NCBI GenBank assembly: GCA_937895705.1
Contig: CALBKM010000045.1
Span: 62,001-126,000 of the forward strand
Origin: an uncultured Clostridia bacterium
Lineage (GTDB): Bacteria; Bacillota; Clostridia; Lachnospirales; Lachnospiraceae
DNA: 64,000 nucleotides
Direction of reading: 5' to 3'
Shown here piece by piece: positions 54,061-61,641 of the stretch. Within the stretch, counting starts at the first letter, position 1, and each line of letters opens with the position of its first letter. Below the pieces are notes generated by a model, which was not told the DNA's origin, did no database searches, and saw nothing but the letters and a program-made list of their open reading frames with translations. The translations under genes were made by a program, and so were the position numbers.

Positions 54061-55470
54061 CTACGCCAACTTAGTCAGGCGTTCCTCAAACTCTTCCACA
54101 GGGAGCGGTTTATCAAACAAATATCCCTGGGCATGGTAACAATTGTTTTCTTTTAAGATAGTTACCTGCTCCGTCGTTTCCACGCCTTCCGCGATACACT
54201 CCAAACCAAGATTCTGCGCCATTCCGATGATATGCTTCAACATAACCTTTTTCTGATTATCTTCGTCCTCCTCTTCACTTCCGTCCGGTAAAAAGCTCTT
54301 ATCAATCTTTAATACCTTCCACGGCATCTCACGAATCAGATTCAACGAAGAATATCCCACGCCGAAATCATCCACCGCAACGCTGAACCCCAACGTACGG
54401 AAGGCAATTACAATCTGCTTTAATTCCCGGAAGTCCACATCCGTGGTTGTCTCCGTCAGTTCCAGTTCAATAAACTCATGCGGCACATGATACCGGTCTA
54501 CAATCTCTACCACGTGTTCTACCAGATTCATATCCCCCAAATGTACTCTGGACAAATTGACGGACACCCGTACCAGCGTTTTCCCTTCCGACTGCCAACG
54601 TCCCAAATCACGGCATACGCGCTCCAGAACATAAAAGTCCAAATCGCAAATCAGATGGCTCTGTTCCAGTACCGGAATAAACCGATACGGCAAAATCATC
54701 TCCCCGTCATGCTTCCAGCGACAAAGCGCTTCCGCACCGTTCAACCGGTAATTCTTTAACATTACTTTCGGCTGGTAGAAAACCATAAACTCTTCGTTTT
54801 TTAACGCCTCGTCAAATACACTCTCTACCCATTTCTCGTTTTCTACCGACTGCATCAGTGTTTCGTCAAAAAACACATACGGCACTCTCTGTACATGCTT
54901 CGCTATATTCCAAGCCATGCCGATACGGTCCATAATCTCCTCTCCGGTCTTTTGCTCCGTAATTTCATAATACCCGGCACAAGCACTGAGCACTGCCTTT
55001 TTCTTCTCCTTAAATACAACTTCAATTTGTGTTCCCACCAGATAATTCGTCACGTAGGAAAGACGCTCTTTTCGAAACAGTATTGTAAACGTGTCACCCT
55101 GTATACGGCACACGCAACCGTCTTCCCCCAACCCTCTTTGAAGTTTTACAATAAATTTATTTAAAATCTTAGTTCCGGTATCTCGTCCGAACTGATGGTT
55201 CACAACCGAAAAACGTTTCATGTCAAACCGGCATGCGACATAATTTACGATTTCACCGGATGCAATCATATCATCAATGTATTTAAAGAAATAATTTAAA
55301 CTGAACACATCTATGGAATCTGCCCGGAAACTCAGCTTGTCTGCCATTTGTCGCATTTCGCGCAAATTGTCCAAAGCCTCCGTATTTTCCGGTGAAACCA
55401 AACTCTCGGTAGCTTTCAGTTTTTCCATAAACTCATTCACTACTTTTGCATAAGAATCATTATGTCTCAT
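54061..55470 (-). CDS. c-di-GMP phosphodiesterase with degenerate GGDEF and intact EAL domain
   Basis: A 469-residue GGDEF-EAL protein. The GGDEF site is replaced by RIQGDTFTI, so cyclase activity is unlikely. The EAL domain keeps GAEALCRW, VSVNLSRV, ELTETT, DDFGVGYSS, LKIDKSF, AEGVETTEQ and the HAQGY end motif, so c-di-GMP hydrolysis is likely. No sensor domain is visible. The start at 55470 has AAGGAG upstream and leaves a 13-base gap to the PocR-domain gene, so the two are coupled and probably one signalling unit. Confidence 0.9.
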   Translation of the reverse strand: MRHNDSYAKVVNEFMEKLKATESLVSPENTEALDNLREMRQMADKLSFRADSIDVFSLNYFFKYIDDMIASGEIVNYVACRFDMKRFSVVNHQFGRDTGTKILNKFIVKLQRGLGEDGCVCRIQGDTFTILFRKERLSYVTNYLVGTQIEVVFKEKKKAVLSACAGYYEITEQKTGEEIMDRIGMAWNIAKHVQRVPYVFFDETLMQSVENEKWVESVFDEALKNEEFMVFYQPKVMLKNYRLNGAEALCRWKHDGEMILPYRFIPVLEQSHLICDLDFYVLERVCRDLGRWQSEGKTLVRVSVNLSRVHLGDMNLVEHVVEIVDRYHVPHEFIELELTETTTDVDFRELKQIVIAFRTLGFSVAVDDFGVGYSSLNLIREMPWKVLKIDKSFLPDGSEEEDEDNQKKVMLKHIIGMAQNLGLECIAEGVETTEQVTILKENNCYHAQGYLFDKPLPVEEFEERLTKLA

Positions 55471-55483
55471 CCTGTCGTTCTCC

Positions 55484-56758
55484 TTAACTTTCAGTAACTT
55501 CCAACTGTGGCAACTCAACTAAAAACACGGTTCCTTCCGATTCCTTACTGGTAACCGAAATCCTTCCCTGCATCTGGCGTACAAACAAATCCACAATAGA
55601 CAGGGAGAAATCCTCGCTCTCCTCCCTCTCTTTATAACGCAAAATACCTCGGGAGAAGTAATCATTAAACACCTTCAACGTACTTTCCGAAAACACTTTT
55701 CCTCTGTCGCATATCTGTATTTCCAGCACATGGGCATAAGACTCTTTTCTGCCGGACACAAGAATCTCAATCTCCGCCTCCTTCATGCAATCCTTCTTAA
55801 ATGTAACCGCATTGGACACCAGCTTTGCCAACATCTGCCCGATACGTCCGCTGTCGCCTAATAAATAGTCCGGTACATCCTCCGCAATCCGGTAGGAAAG
55901 TTTCACATTCTTTGCCTTCGCTTCCTCTTCTTCCAGGTCCACGACAGCCTGGACTACTTCGCGAATCGAATATACTGCCTCGTAAAGTGCCACATTACCG
56001 TCCGAAAATTTCATATAATCCACAATATCGCCGATAATGGAGTAGGTTGTGGTTCCGTTGGTTAGCATTGTATCAATGACATCCATAACCGATTCCACGC
56101 TTCCGTTCTTTACCACCTCGCGCAATGCCTCAATCCATTCACTCATATTCTCATGCAAATCCGAACTCAAATCCATCAAAAAATGAGACTGGGAACGTGC
56201 CGCACGCTCCAAATTACGGTATTTATCGATTGCCATGTAATTCTGATAAGCCATCTCCGACAATACATTCGCCACAATTCCCAAAAACTTCGCAGACTTT
56301 TTCAGCTCTTTTTTTCCGATGGTGTTTGTATTCTCCATGGCATGATAATAGCTTTCGTATTCAATCCCCAGCTCTTTTGCAGTTTCCTTCAATGCTTCTT
56401 CGTCAATCTTGGAAGAAATCCGCACCTGTCCGCCCAAAAAGCATCCCAACAGCTTGTCTCCCATCATAATCGGAGAGGCAAAGTCCGCCAGACCCGCATG
56501 GCAGACGTACACTACCGGTTCTCCGCTTTCCAACGCCCTCACCGCCGCATTCTTGTCGCTTTCCACACAACGTTGGTAACCCATTTCCGACTGTCTGGTA
56601 TACTTCATGCAAAAATCCGTAAAGGCACTGCCCTTTGTAACCGGCTTACCGTCCGCATCCGTCGTCAACGCCGCCATTCCTGTATATTTAGAAAACTCAT
56701 CCTGAATCTTCTGTAATAATTCAATATCAATCAAATCCGTAAGTAATAATTCTGCCAT
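55484..56758 (-). CDS. PocR-domain sensor with degenerate histidine-kinase module
   Basis: A 424-residue protein. The N-terminal ~165 residues are a PocR sensor domain (LQKIQDEFSKYTGMAALTTD; ASPIMMGDKLLGCFLGGQ). The following helical region resembles a HisKA dimer (FLMDLSSDLHENMSEWI), but the His of the consensus SHELRTP is replaced by Ser, and the ATPase end lacks a GTGLGL box, though the N box SNAVTF and D box CDRGKVF remain. So it is probably a signal-binding or pseudo-kinase partner of the adjacent EAL enzyme. ATG at 56758 is 8 bases from GGAGGGG. Confidence 0.85.
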   Translation of the reverse strand: MAELLLTDLIDIELLQKIQDEFSKYTGMAALTTDADGKPVTKGSAFTDFCMKYTRQSEMGYQRCVESDKNAAVRALESGEPVVYVCHAGLADFASPIMMGDKLLGCFLGGQVRISSKIDEEALKETAKELGIEYESYYHAMENTNTIGKKELKKSAKFLGIVANVLSEMAYQNYMAIDKYRNLERAARSQSHFLMDLSSDLHENMSEWIEALREVVKNGSVESVMDVIDTMLTNGTTTYSIIGDIVDYMKFSDGNVALYEAVYSIREVVQAVVDLEEEEAKAKNVKLSYRIAEDVPDYLLGDSGRIGQMLAKLVSNAVTFKKDCMKEAEIEILVSGRKESYAHVLEIQICDRGKVFSESTLKVFNDYFSRGILRYKEREESEDFSLSIVDLFVRQMQGRISVTSKESEGTVFLVELPQLEVTES

Positions 56759-56911
56759 ACCTGTCCCCTCCGGTGAGCACAATTTCCTTTTTACCATCTT
56801 ATATCATATCACATTTCAACAAATTTGTCCATATTTTTTATATATTCTCATCCTTTTCTTCTCCAAAATCCGTTCTTCTGATAAAATTTGCAGATATTTG
56901 CATCTTTCATG

Positions 56912-56956
56912 TATAAAAAAACGCACTGTTGCAAGTGCTTTCATTACAACAGTGCG
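56912..56956 (-). terminator. Terminator of the SPFH-RHH operon
   Basis: CGCACTGTTG (56922-56931) and CAACAGTGCG (56947-56956) form a 10-bp stem. On the minus strand it is followed by TTTTTTTA. It lies directly after the 88-aa gene. Confidence 0.9.
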
Positions 56957-56965
56957 CCGAACCGA

Positions 56966-57232
56966 TTACTTATCTTTTTTTCTTTTTCTGACACATTCCG
57001 CCAGCAAATACTCAATCTGCCCGTTAATGGAACGAAAATCCTCTTCCGCCCAGGCAGCAAGCTCCTCCCACAGCGCTGCGGAAAGTCTTAGCGGCACTTG
57101 CTTTTTCGCCTTTTCCTTCTCCTTTAACGCTTTTTCCTTTTGTCGCACCTCTGCTTCCATGGCGGCAAGGTGCGCTAAACGTTTTTGTAACGCCTCTTCC
57201 CTTTCCTCCGGCGTAAGCATCGTTTCACTCAT
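56966..57232 (-). CDS. Ribbon-helix-helix (Arc-like) protein
   Basis: An 88-residue protein with a charged coiled-coil-like N-terminal half (EEREEALQKRLAHLAAMEAE; KEKALKEKEKAKK) and a C-terminal Arc-type ribbon-helix-helix (LRLSAALWEELAAWAEEDFR). It is 3 bases downstream of the SPFH gene, with a poor ribosome binding site that points to translational coupling. Such RHH segments next to SPFH genes recur in Clostridia. DNA target unknown; the coiled half may bind the SPFH protein. Confidence 0.75.
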   Translation of the reverse strand: MSETMLTPEEREEALQKRLAHLAAMEAEVRQKEKALKEKEKAKKQVPLRLSAALWEELAAWAEEDFRSINGQIEYLLAECVRKRKKDK

Positions 57233-57235
57233 GGA

Positions 57236-58264
57236 TTAATAAATGGAGCCGCTGTTTACAATCGGCTGGGCATCCTTGTTGCCGCAAAGAACTACGAGAA
57301 GATTGCTTACCATGGCTGCCTTTCTCTCCTCATCCAGCACTACGATTTCTTCCTCTCCGAGCTGATCGATGGCCATCTTTACCATACTGACAGCGCCTTC
57401 CACAATCTTCTGACGGGCTGCGATAATGGCCTCTGCCTGCTGACGCTGAAGCATGGCTGCCGCAATTTCCTCGGAGTATGCAAGGTGGGTAATACGCACA
57501 TCGATAATCTCAAGACCGCCGTCCGCAACTCTGGTCTGCAGTTCCTGTTCCATCTGCTCCGCTATTTCGTTACTGCTTCCGCGTAAGGTCTTTTCCGCAG
57601 AGTCCTCCTCCATGGTATCGTACGGATAAAGTCTTGCAATATTACGGATGACGGAATCACACTGGGTAGAAAGAAACTGTTCGAAATTCTCCACATTAAA
57701 TACCGCTGCCGTCGGGTCTGCTACCTTCCAGATAACATTTGCTCCGATAATGATCGGGTTACCAAGCACATCGTTTACCTTCTGACGATCGTTATTTAAG
57801 GTTCTGGTACGAAGAGAAATCTTCTTGCTCGGCATACTCACCGCCACACCGGCAGCCGGAACTCCCGTTGCCACATTCACCGCGGTTGTTGTTGGACTGT
57901 TGCCGTTTACCTTTGCCGGAGCCACCGCACTGCAAAACGGATTCACATAATAAAAACCCGGCTCCTTTACGGTACCGTAATATTTACCGAACAAGGTAAA
58001 TACCATCGCCTGATTCGGCTGGATAATGTGAAAACCGCAGGTAAATATAATCATACCTATTAATCCCAGAATACTTACTACCAACAATGTCACTCCCAGA
58101 CCAACCAATCCGGCTCCGCCATCAGCACCCACCGCCAAGAAAATAATGCCGAATACAAACGCCGCAATGTCCGCAACCCATCCGAGCAGGTTAAGTAACA
58201 AATACAAGCCACCGGACTTTACCTTTGCCGCCTTCTCTTCCACAACACTAATCTTATGTTCCAT
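57236..58264 (-). CDS. SPFH/band 7 membrane protein
   Basis: A 342-residue SPFH protein. Two N-terminal membrane helices (LYLLLNLLGWVADIAAFVFG and TLLVVSILGLIGMIIFTCGF) are followed by the band-7 domain (NQAMVFTLFGKYYGTVKEPG; AVFNVENFEQFLSTQCDSVI; DVRITHLAYSEEIAAAML). Family members organise membrane microdomains or protease complexes. It is the leading gene of the SPFH-RHH pair and has GGAGG upstream. Partner protease not visible here. Confidence 0.93.
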   Translation of the reverse strand: MEHKISVVEEKAAKVKSGGLYLLLNLLGWVADIAAFVFGIIFLAVGADGGAGLVGLGVTLLVVSILGLIGMIIFTCGFHIIQPNQAMVFTLFGKYYGTVKEPGFYYVNPFCSAVAPAKVNGNSPTTTAVNVATGVPAAGVAVSMPSKKISLRTRTLNNDRQKVNDVLGNPIIIGANVIWKVADPTAAVFNVENFEQFLSTQCDSVIRNIARLYPYDTMEEDSAEKTLRGSSNEIAEQMEQELQTRVADGGLEIIDVRITHLAYSEEIAAAMLQRQQAEAIIAARQKIVEGAVSMVKMAIDQLGEEEIVVLDEERKAAMVSNLLVVLCGNKDAQPIVNSGSIY

Positions 58265-58349
58265 GTCTATACTCCTCCTTGCTTTAGATATTTATGTGAT
58301 ATCCTTTTGATATCATCATAATAGCACTCGATTTTTGTTTTGTCAAGGG

Positions 58350-58396
58350 GGAAATAAAAAAAAGAAAGGTTTTCGGATTATCTCCAAAACCTTTCT
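58350..58396 (-). terminator. Terminator of the gene at 58470-58907
   Basis: AGAAAGGTTTT (58363-58373) and AAAACCTTTCT (58386-58396), a perfect 11-bp stem; on the minus strand it runs straight into TTTTTTTATTTCC. Confidence 0.92.
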
Positions 58397-58469
58397 GACT
58401 TCTCGTCCTCACTTATTCTATTTCACCATGTTGCCTTTTCCTCATGCATTCATAATCGTCTTCCGCCCG

Positions 58470-58907
58470 TTACAACATATTCACATTATAAAACTGCAAG
58501 AACCATCCGTGCCCGTCGCTCTCCACACTTTCCTCCAATGCCTTCAACCCTTTTAACAGATACTCTTTCTTTTCTGCCTCTATGCCCCGCAAAAGCACTG
58601 CTTCTTTGGCCCACCGAAGCTCCGTACTGCCGTCAAAACCGTATTCTCCCTGTACATTCTCCAATTGTGACATCAACCTTGCAAGATGATGTAACTCCCC
58701 TGCAAGCAACTGCGCATGATATGCATCTTCACTTGCAATATAAGCGTTATAGCATTCAATCGCACTACCGACAGACTGACTGATTTCCGCCTCCAAGTGT
58801 TCTGTCAATACATGTTTTTTATAGGCCGGAATTCCTTTTACCAAACCAAACATCACCAGTCCCAAGCCTACCAATCCCACAATCATATACTTTGCCTTTT
58901 TCTTCAT
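58470..58907 (-). CDS. Small membrane-anchored protein, unknown function
   Basis: A 145-residue protein with an N-terminal signal-anchor (YMIVGLVGLGLVMFGLV) and an extracytoplasmic helical region (AEISQSVGSAIECYNAYIAS). No known domain is recognised. AGGGAGAAGGG lies before the ATG. It lies 18 bases after the NUDIX gene and ends in a strong terminator. Confidence 0.7.
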   Translation of the reverse strand: MKKKAKYMIVGLVGLGLVMFGLVKGIPAYKKHVLTEHLEAEISQSVGSAIECYNAYIASEDAYHAQLLAGELHHLARLMSQLENVQGEYGFDGSTELRWAKEAVLLRGIEAEKKEYLLKGLKALEESVESDGHGWFLQFYNVNML

Positions 58908-58925
58908 TTGTCCCTTCTCCCTTTC

Positions 58926-59447
58926 CTACTCTTTCATTTCTTCTCCGTTTAACTCCGCTCGCATCAGCCGGTCCCCGTGATAACAAAGCTTCAGTGAGAA
59001 AAACGGCACCCCTTCGGAAAGCAACCGAAAAAATACCTTGTCTCCTTCCCAAAGATTCAGTTCCTCGATTCGGTCCTTTTTCACCCATTCCAAATCGCCC
59101 TCATTACATTCGGAAAGTTCCTCATCATCTACTGTCGCGGTAAACAGACACATATACTCCCAGTCATCCCAAGACTCACCATCGTACGCATTCGCAGACT
59201 CTCTGAAGCAAAAGGTCACAATGCCCCGAAAACAAAGCTTCTTTAAGGTCAGCCCCGTCTCCTCAAGCGCCTCCCTGCGGATGCACTCCTCCGGGCTCTC
59301 TCCTGCCTCAAAATGCCCGCCGATACCGATCCACTTATCCTTATTCACGTCGTTTACCTTCTTCACCCGGTGAAGCATCAAATAGGCGTCTTCTTTTTCC
59401 GCATAACACAGGGTTGTCAGTCGCGGTGCTGTGTGTCTATTTTCCAT
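58926..59447 (-). CDS. NUDIX hydrolase (MutT/8-oxo-dGTP diphosphatase type)
   Basis: A 173-residue Nudix protein with TTLCYAEKEDAYLMLHRV and the Nudix box GHFEAGESPEECIRREALEE (GX5EX7REUXEEXGU). The N-terminal start resembles MutT-type 8-oxo-dGTP diphosphatases of Firmicutes. Start at 59447 has AGGAG 9 bases upstream; an earlier ATG at 59471 has no site. It forms an operon with the small membrane protein at 58470. Confidence 0.93.
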   Translation of the reverse strand: MENRHTAPRLTTLCYAEKEDAYLMLHRVKKVNDVNKDKWIGIGGHFEAGESPEECIRREALEETGLTLKKLCFRGIVTFCFRESANAYDGESWDDWEYMCLFTATVDDEELSECNEGDLEWVKKDRIEELNLWEGDKVFFRLLSEGVPFFSLKLCYHGDRLMRAELNGEEMKE

Positions 59448-59546
59448 GATTGTGAACTCCTTTCCTATCAATTTTTACTCATAAATCATACCATACATTG
59501 ACCTAACATTCAACACAAGTAATGCCATCTCTCTTCGAAGTAACAA

Positions 59547-59854
59547 GGGCCGTCGCATAATGTAGCAATGTTACACAGGCCCAATTTTTACACCATTTGT
59601 ACTTAACCAGTTGAGCCTGTCCTTTTAAATTCACTTTTTGCTTTTCCCGAAGGGTCGCGCCTTTAGCGCAGTCGAAATCGCCTCCTAGCGGTTCTAAGTC
59701 TCGAGGTTGCTCCCGAGAGACGTTTAGAACCGATTGGAGGAAGTTTGACGGAGCGTTGCGACTTGCAAAAAGGAATGCAAAAGAACAGACTCAACGGTAA
59801 AATCACACCAAAACAAAAAATTGGGCCGTCCCATGCTCCCACATGCGACGGCCC
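59547..59854. repeat. Long palindromic element after tyrS
   Basis: Arms: GGGCCGTCGCAT (59547-59558) / ATGCGACGGCCC (59843-59854); GGCCCAATTTTT (59578-59589) / AAAAATTGGGCC (59816-59827); CTTTTTGC (59634-59641) / GCAAAAAG (59765-59772). The centre has GGTTCTAA (59690-59697) / TTAGAACC (59724-59731) inside CCTCC / GGAGG, plus a GCGCCTTTAGCGC hairpin. The right end is the tyrS terminator and the left end repeats it in inverted form. No coding potential; fills the 420-base gap between NUDIX and tyrS. Confidence 0.78.
59808..59854 (-). terminator. tyrS terminator
   Basis: GGGCCGTC (59823-59830) / GACGGCCC (59847-59854), perfect 8-bp stem; on the minus strand it is followed by AATTTTTTGTTTT. It is also the right arm of the palindromic element. 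Confidence 0.92.
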
Positions 59855-59870
59855 TGCCTCTTACTTTTAT

Positions 59871-61094
59871 TTACTTTACAACAACCTTCTTGTAGTTCTT
59901 CTTACCGCGGCGTACAATCATGCCCTCGCCGAAGTCTTCTGCAGTGAACTCCTTCTTGATGTCCGTAATCTTTTCATCGTTTACGGTGACACCGCCCTGC
60001 TCAATGGCACGTCTTGCCTCGGAGCGGCTCGGATTGAGACCTGCCTTTACAAGCACACCGATCAAGTCAATCTTGCCGTCAGTGAAATCCTCAGAGGTCA
60101 ACTCTGCCGTCGGCATATTTTCTAAGCTGCCGCCGCCTGCAAACAACGCCTTTGCACTCTCCTGTGCCTTAGTAGCCTCTTCTTCGCCGTGAACCAGCTT
60201 TGTAAGCTCGAATGCAAGGATTTCCTTTGCGGTATTTAACTGGCTGCCTTCCCAACCTTCCATCTTCTCAATTTCTTCAAGCGGAAGGAATGTCAGCATC
60301 TTAATGCACTTTAATACGTCCGCATCCGCAACGTTTCTCCAGTACTGGTAGAACTCGAACGGAGAGGTCTTCTCAGCGTCAAGCCATACCGCACCCTTCT
60401 GGGTCTTACCCATCTTCTTGCCCTCGGAGTTCAGAAGCAGGGTAATGGTCATTGCATATGCATCCTTACCTAACTTTCTGCGAATAAGCTCCGTACCGCC
60501 CAGCATGTTGGACCACTGGTCGTCGCCGCCGAACTGCATGTTACAGCCGTACTTCTGGTATAATGCTAAGAAGTCGTAACTCTGCATAATCATATAATTA
60601 AACTCAAGGAAGCTCAGGCCCTTTTCCATACGCTGCTTGTAACACTCTGCGGTCAACATACGGTTAACGGAAAAGTGCGGTCCGATGTCACGAAGCACTT
60701 CCACGTAGTTTAAATCAAGAAGCCAGTCCGCGTTGTTTACAAGGAGCGCCTTGCCTTCGGAGAAATCTACGAAACGGCTCATCTGCTTCTTAAAGCACTC
60801 TACGTTGTGATTAATGGTCTCCTTCGTCATCATCTGGCGCATATCGGTACGACCGGACGGGTCACCGATCATGGCGGTACCTCCGCCGATTAAAGCAATC
60901 GGCTTATTGCCTGCCATCTGCAAACGCTTCATGAGACAAAGCGCCATAAAGTGACCCACATGAAGACTGTCCGCGGTCGGATCAAAACCGATATAAAAGG
61001 TTGCCTTACCGTTGTTAATCAGTTCTTTAATCTCTTCTTCATCGGTCAACTGTGCCAGTAAACCTCTGGCTTTCAGTTCGTCAAAAATTGTCAT
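59871..61094 (-). CDS. tyrS: Tyrosyl-tRNA synthetase
   Basis: A 407-residue class I synthetase. The HIGH-type motif DSLHVGHFMAL, the KMSKS-type SEGKKMGKTQKG and a C-terminal S4 RNA-binding domain are present. It charges tRNA-Tyr. The ATG at 61094 follows CAGGAGGATGCAACA; the open frame extends 65 codons upstream through the leader and is not used. A T-box leader and an extra palindromic element precede it. Confidence 0.98.
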   Translation of the reverse strand: MTIFDELKARGLLAQLTDEEEIKELINNGKATFYIGFDPTADSLHVGHFMALCLMKRLQMAGNKPIALIGGGTAMIGDPSGRTDMRQMMTKETINHNVECFKKQMSRFVDFSEGKALLVNNADWLLDLNYVEVLRDIGPHFSVNRMLTAECYKQRMEKGLSFLEFNYMIMQSYDFLALYQKYGCNMQFGGDDQWSNMLGGTELIRRKLGKDAYAMTITLLLNSEGKKMGKTQKGAVWLDAEKTSPFEFYQYWRNVADADVLKCIKMLTFLPLEEIEKMEGWEGSQLNTAKEILAFELTKLVHGEEEATKAQESAKALFAGGGSLENMPTAELTSEDFTDGKIDLIGVLVKAGLNPSRSEARRAIEQGGVTVNDEKITDIKKEFTAEDFGEGMIVRRGKKNYKKVVVK

Positions 61095-61116
61095 TGTTGC
61101 ATCCTCCTGTCTGTTG

Positions 61117-61270
61117 TTTATTTTTTTCGTGCATCCGGTGCTTCGCACCTTTCCACACCTCGCGACACAGTCGCTCGGTCGTGGGCGCGCTCGCATGACT
61201 GTGCAACTGCCTGTGAGCAAGCTCACGCAGTTTGCTCGTATGCTCACTTTGTCTGCACGCAAATATAAAA
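61117..61270. repeat. Palindromic element between the tyrS T-box and tyrS
   Basis: Arms: a T-rich stretch plus CGTGCA (61117-61133) pairs with TGCACG plus an A-rich stretch (61255-61270). Inside are GGTGC-TTC-GCACC, CACAGTC (61167-61173) / GACTGTG (61197-61203), and a strong hairpin 61204-61236 with GTGAGC / GCTCAC. The right arm is the T-run of the T-box terminator; the left arm is its inverted copy. It is about half the length of the other elements. Confidence 0.65.
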
Positions 61271-61563
61271 ACCCCCGCCCTTTATGCAAAGGACGAGGGT
61301 ATAATCTCTCGTGTTACCACCTTTTTTCACACCCGGCTCACGCCGACTGCCTCACCAAGTACAAAGAACCGTTCTCGTTCTACTATACTCCCGCACGATA
61401 ACGTGTGCCGAGATCTAAATCTCACCTCCGTCGCAGCCTACTTGCAAAAGCTTTTGGTGCGAAGCTCCAAGACGTATTCGTTACAAGCTTCCCCTGCGCC
61501 TCTCATCAACCGGCAACTTTCTGTAGGTTTCCCTTCCAACTACTTGTTCTTTTCATAGCTTAT
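61262..61563 (-). ncRNA. T-box leader of tyrS
   Basis: T-box sequence GGTGGTAACACGAG at about 61309-61323 on the minus strand, with TGGT as the bulge for a discriminator A tRNA, fitting tRNA-Tyr. The terminator hairpin spans 61272-61299 (12 bp with G-T pairs), followed by TTTTTATATTT. A GAATACGTC segment in stem I offers UAC as the Tyr specifier. Confidence 0.92.
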
Positions 61564-61569
61564 GACCCG

Positions 61570-61598
61570 ATTATAACGAGTTCGAAAAAATTTGTCAA
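61570..61598 (-). promoter_or_regulatory. tyrS promoter
   Basis: On the minus strand TTGACA (61593-61598) and TATAAT (61570-61575), consensus, with 17-base spacing, directly before the T-box leader. Confidence 0.95.
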
Positions 61599-61641
61599 GT
61601 AGAAATTTTCCTTACTTCGGACAAGTCCGCAAAGCAGCTGC

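Noticed and set aside
49799..61270. The palindromes as CRISPR arrays or tandem repeats
   Set aside because: They are single inverted structures, not direct repeats with unique spacers, and no cas gene is present.
61095..61289. 65-codon N-terminal extension of TyrS through its leader
   Set aside because: The extension translates the T-box/palindrome region; the real start has CAGGAGG upstream.
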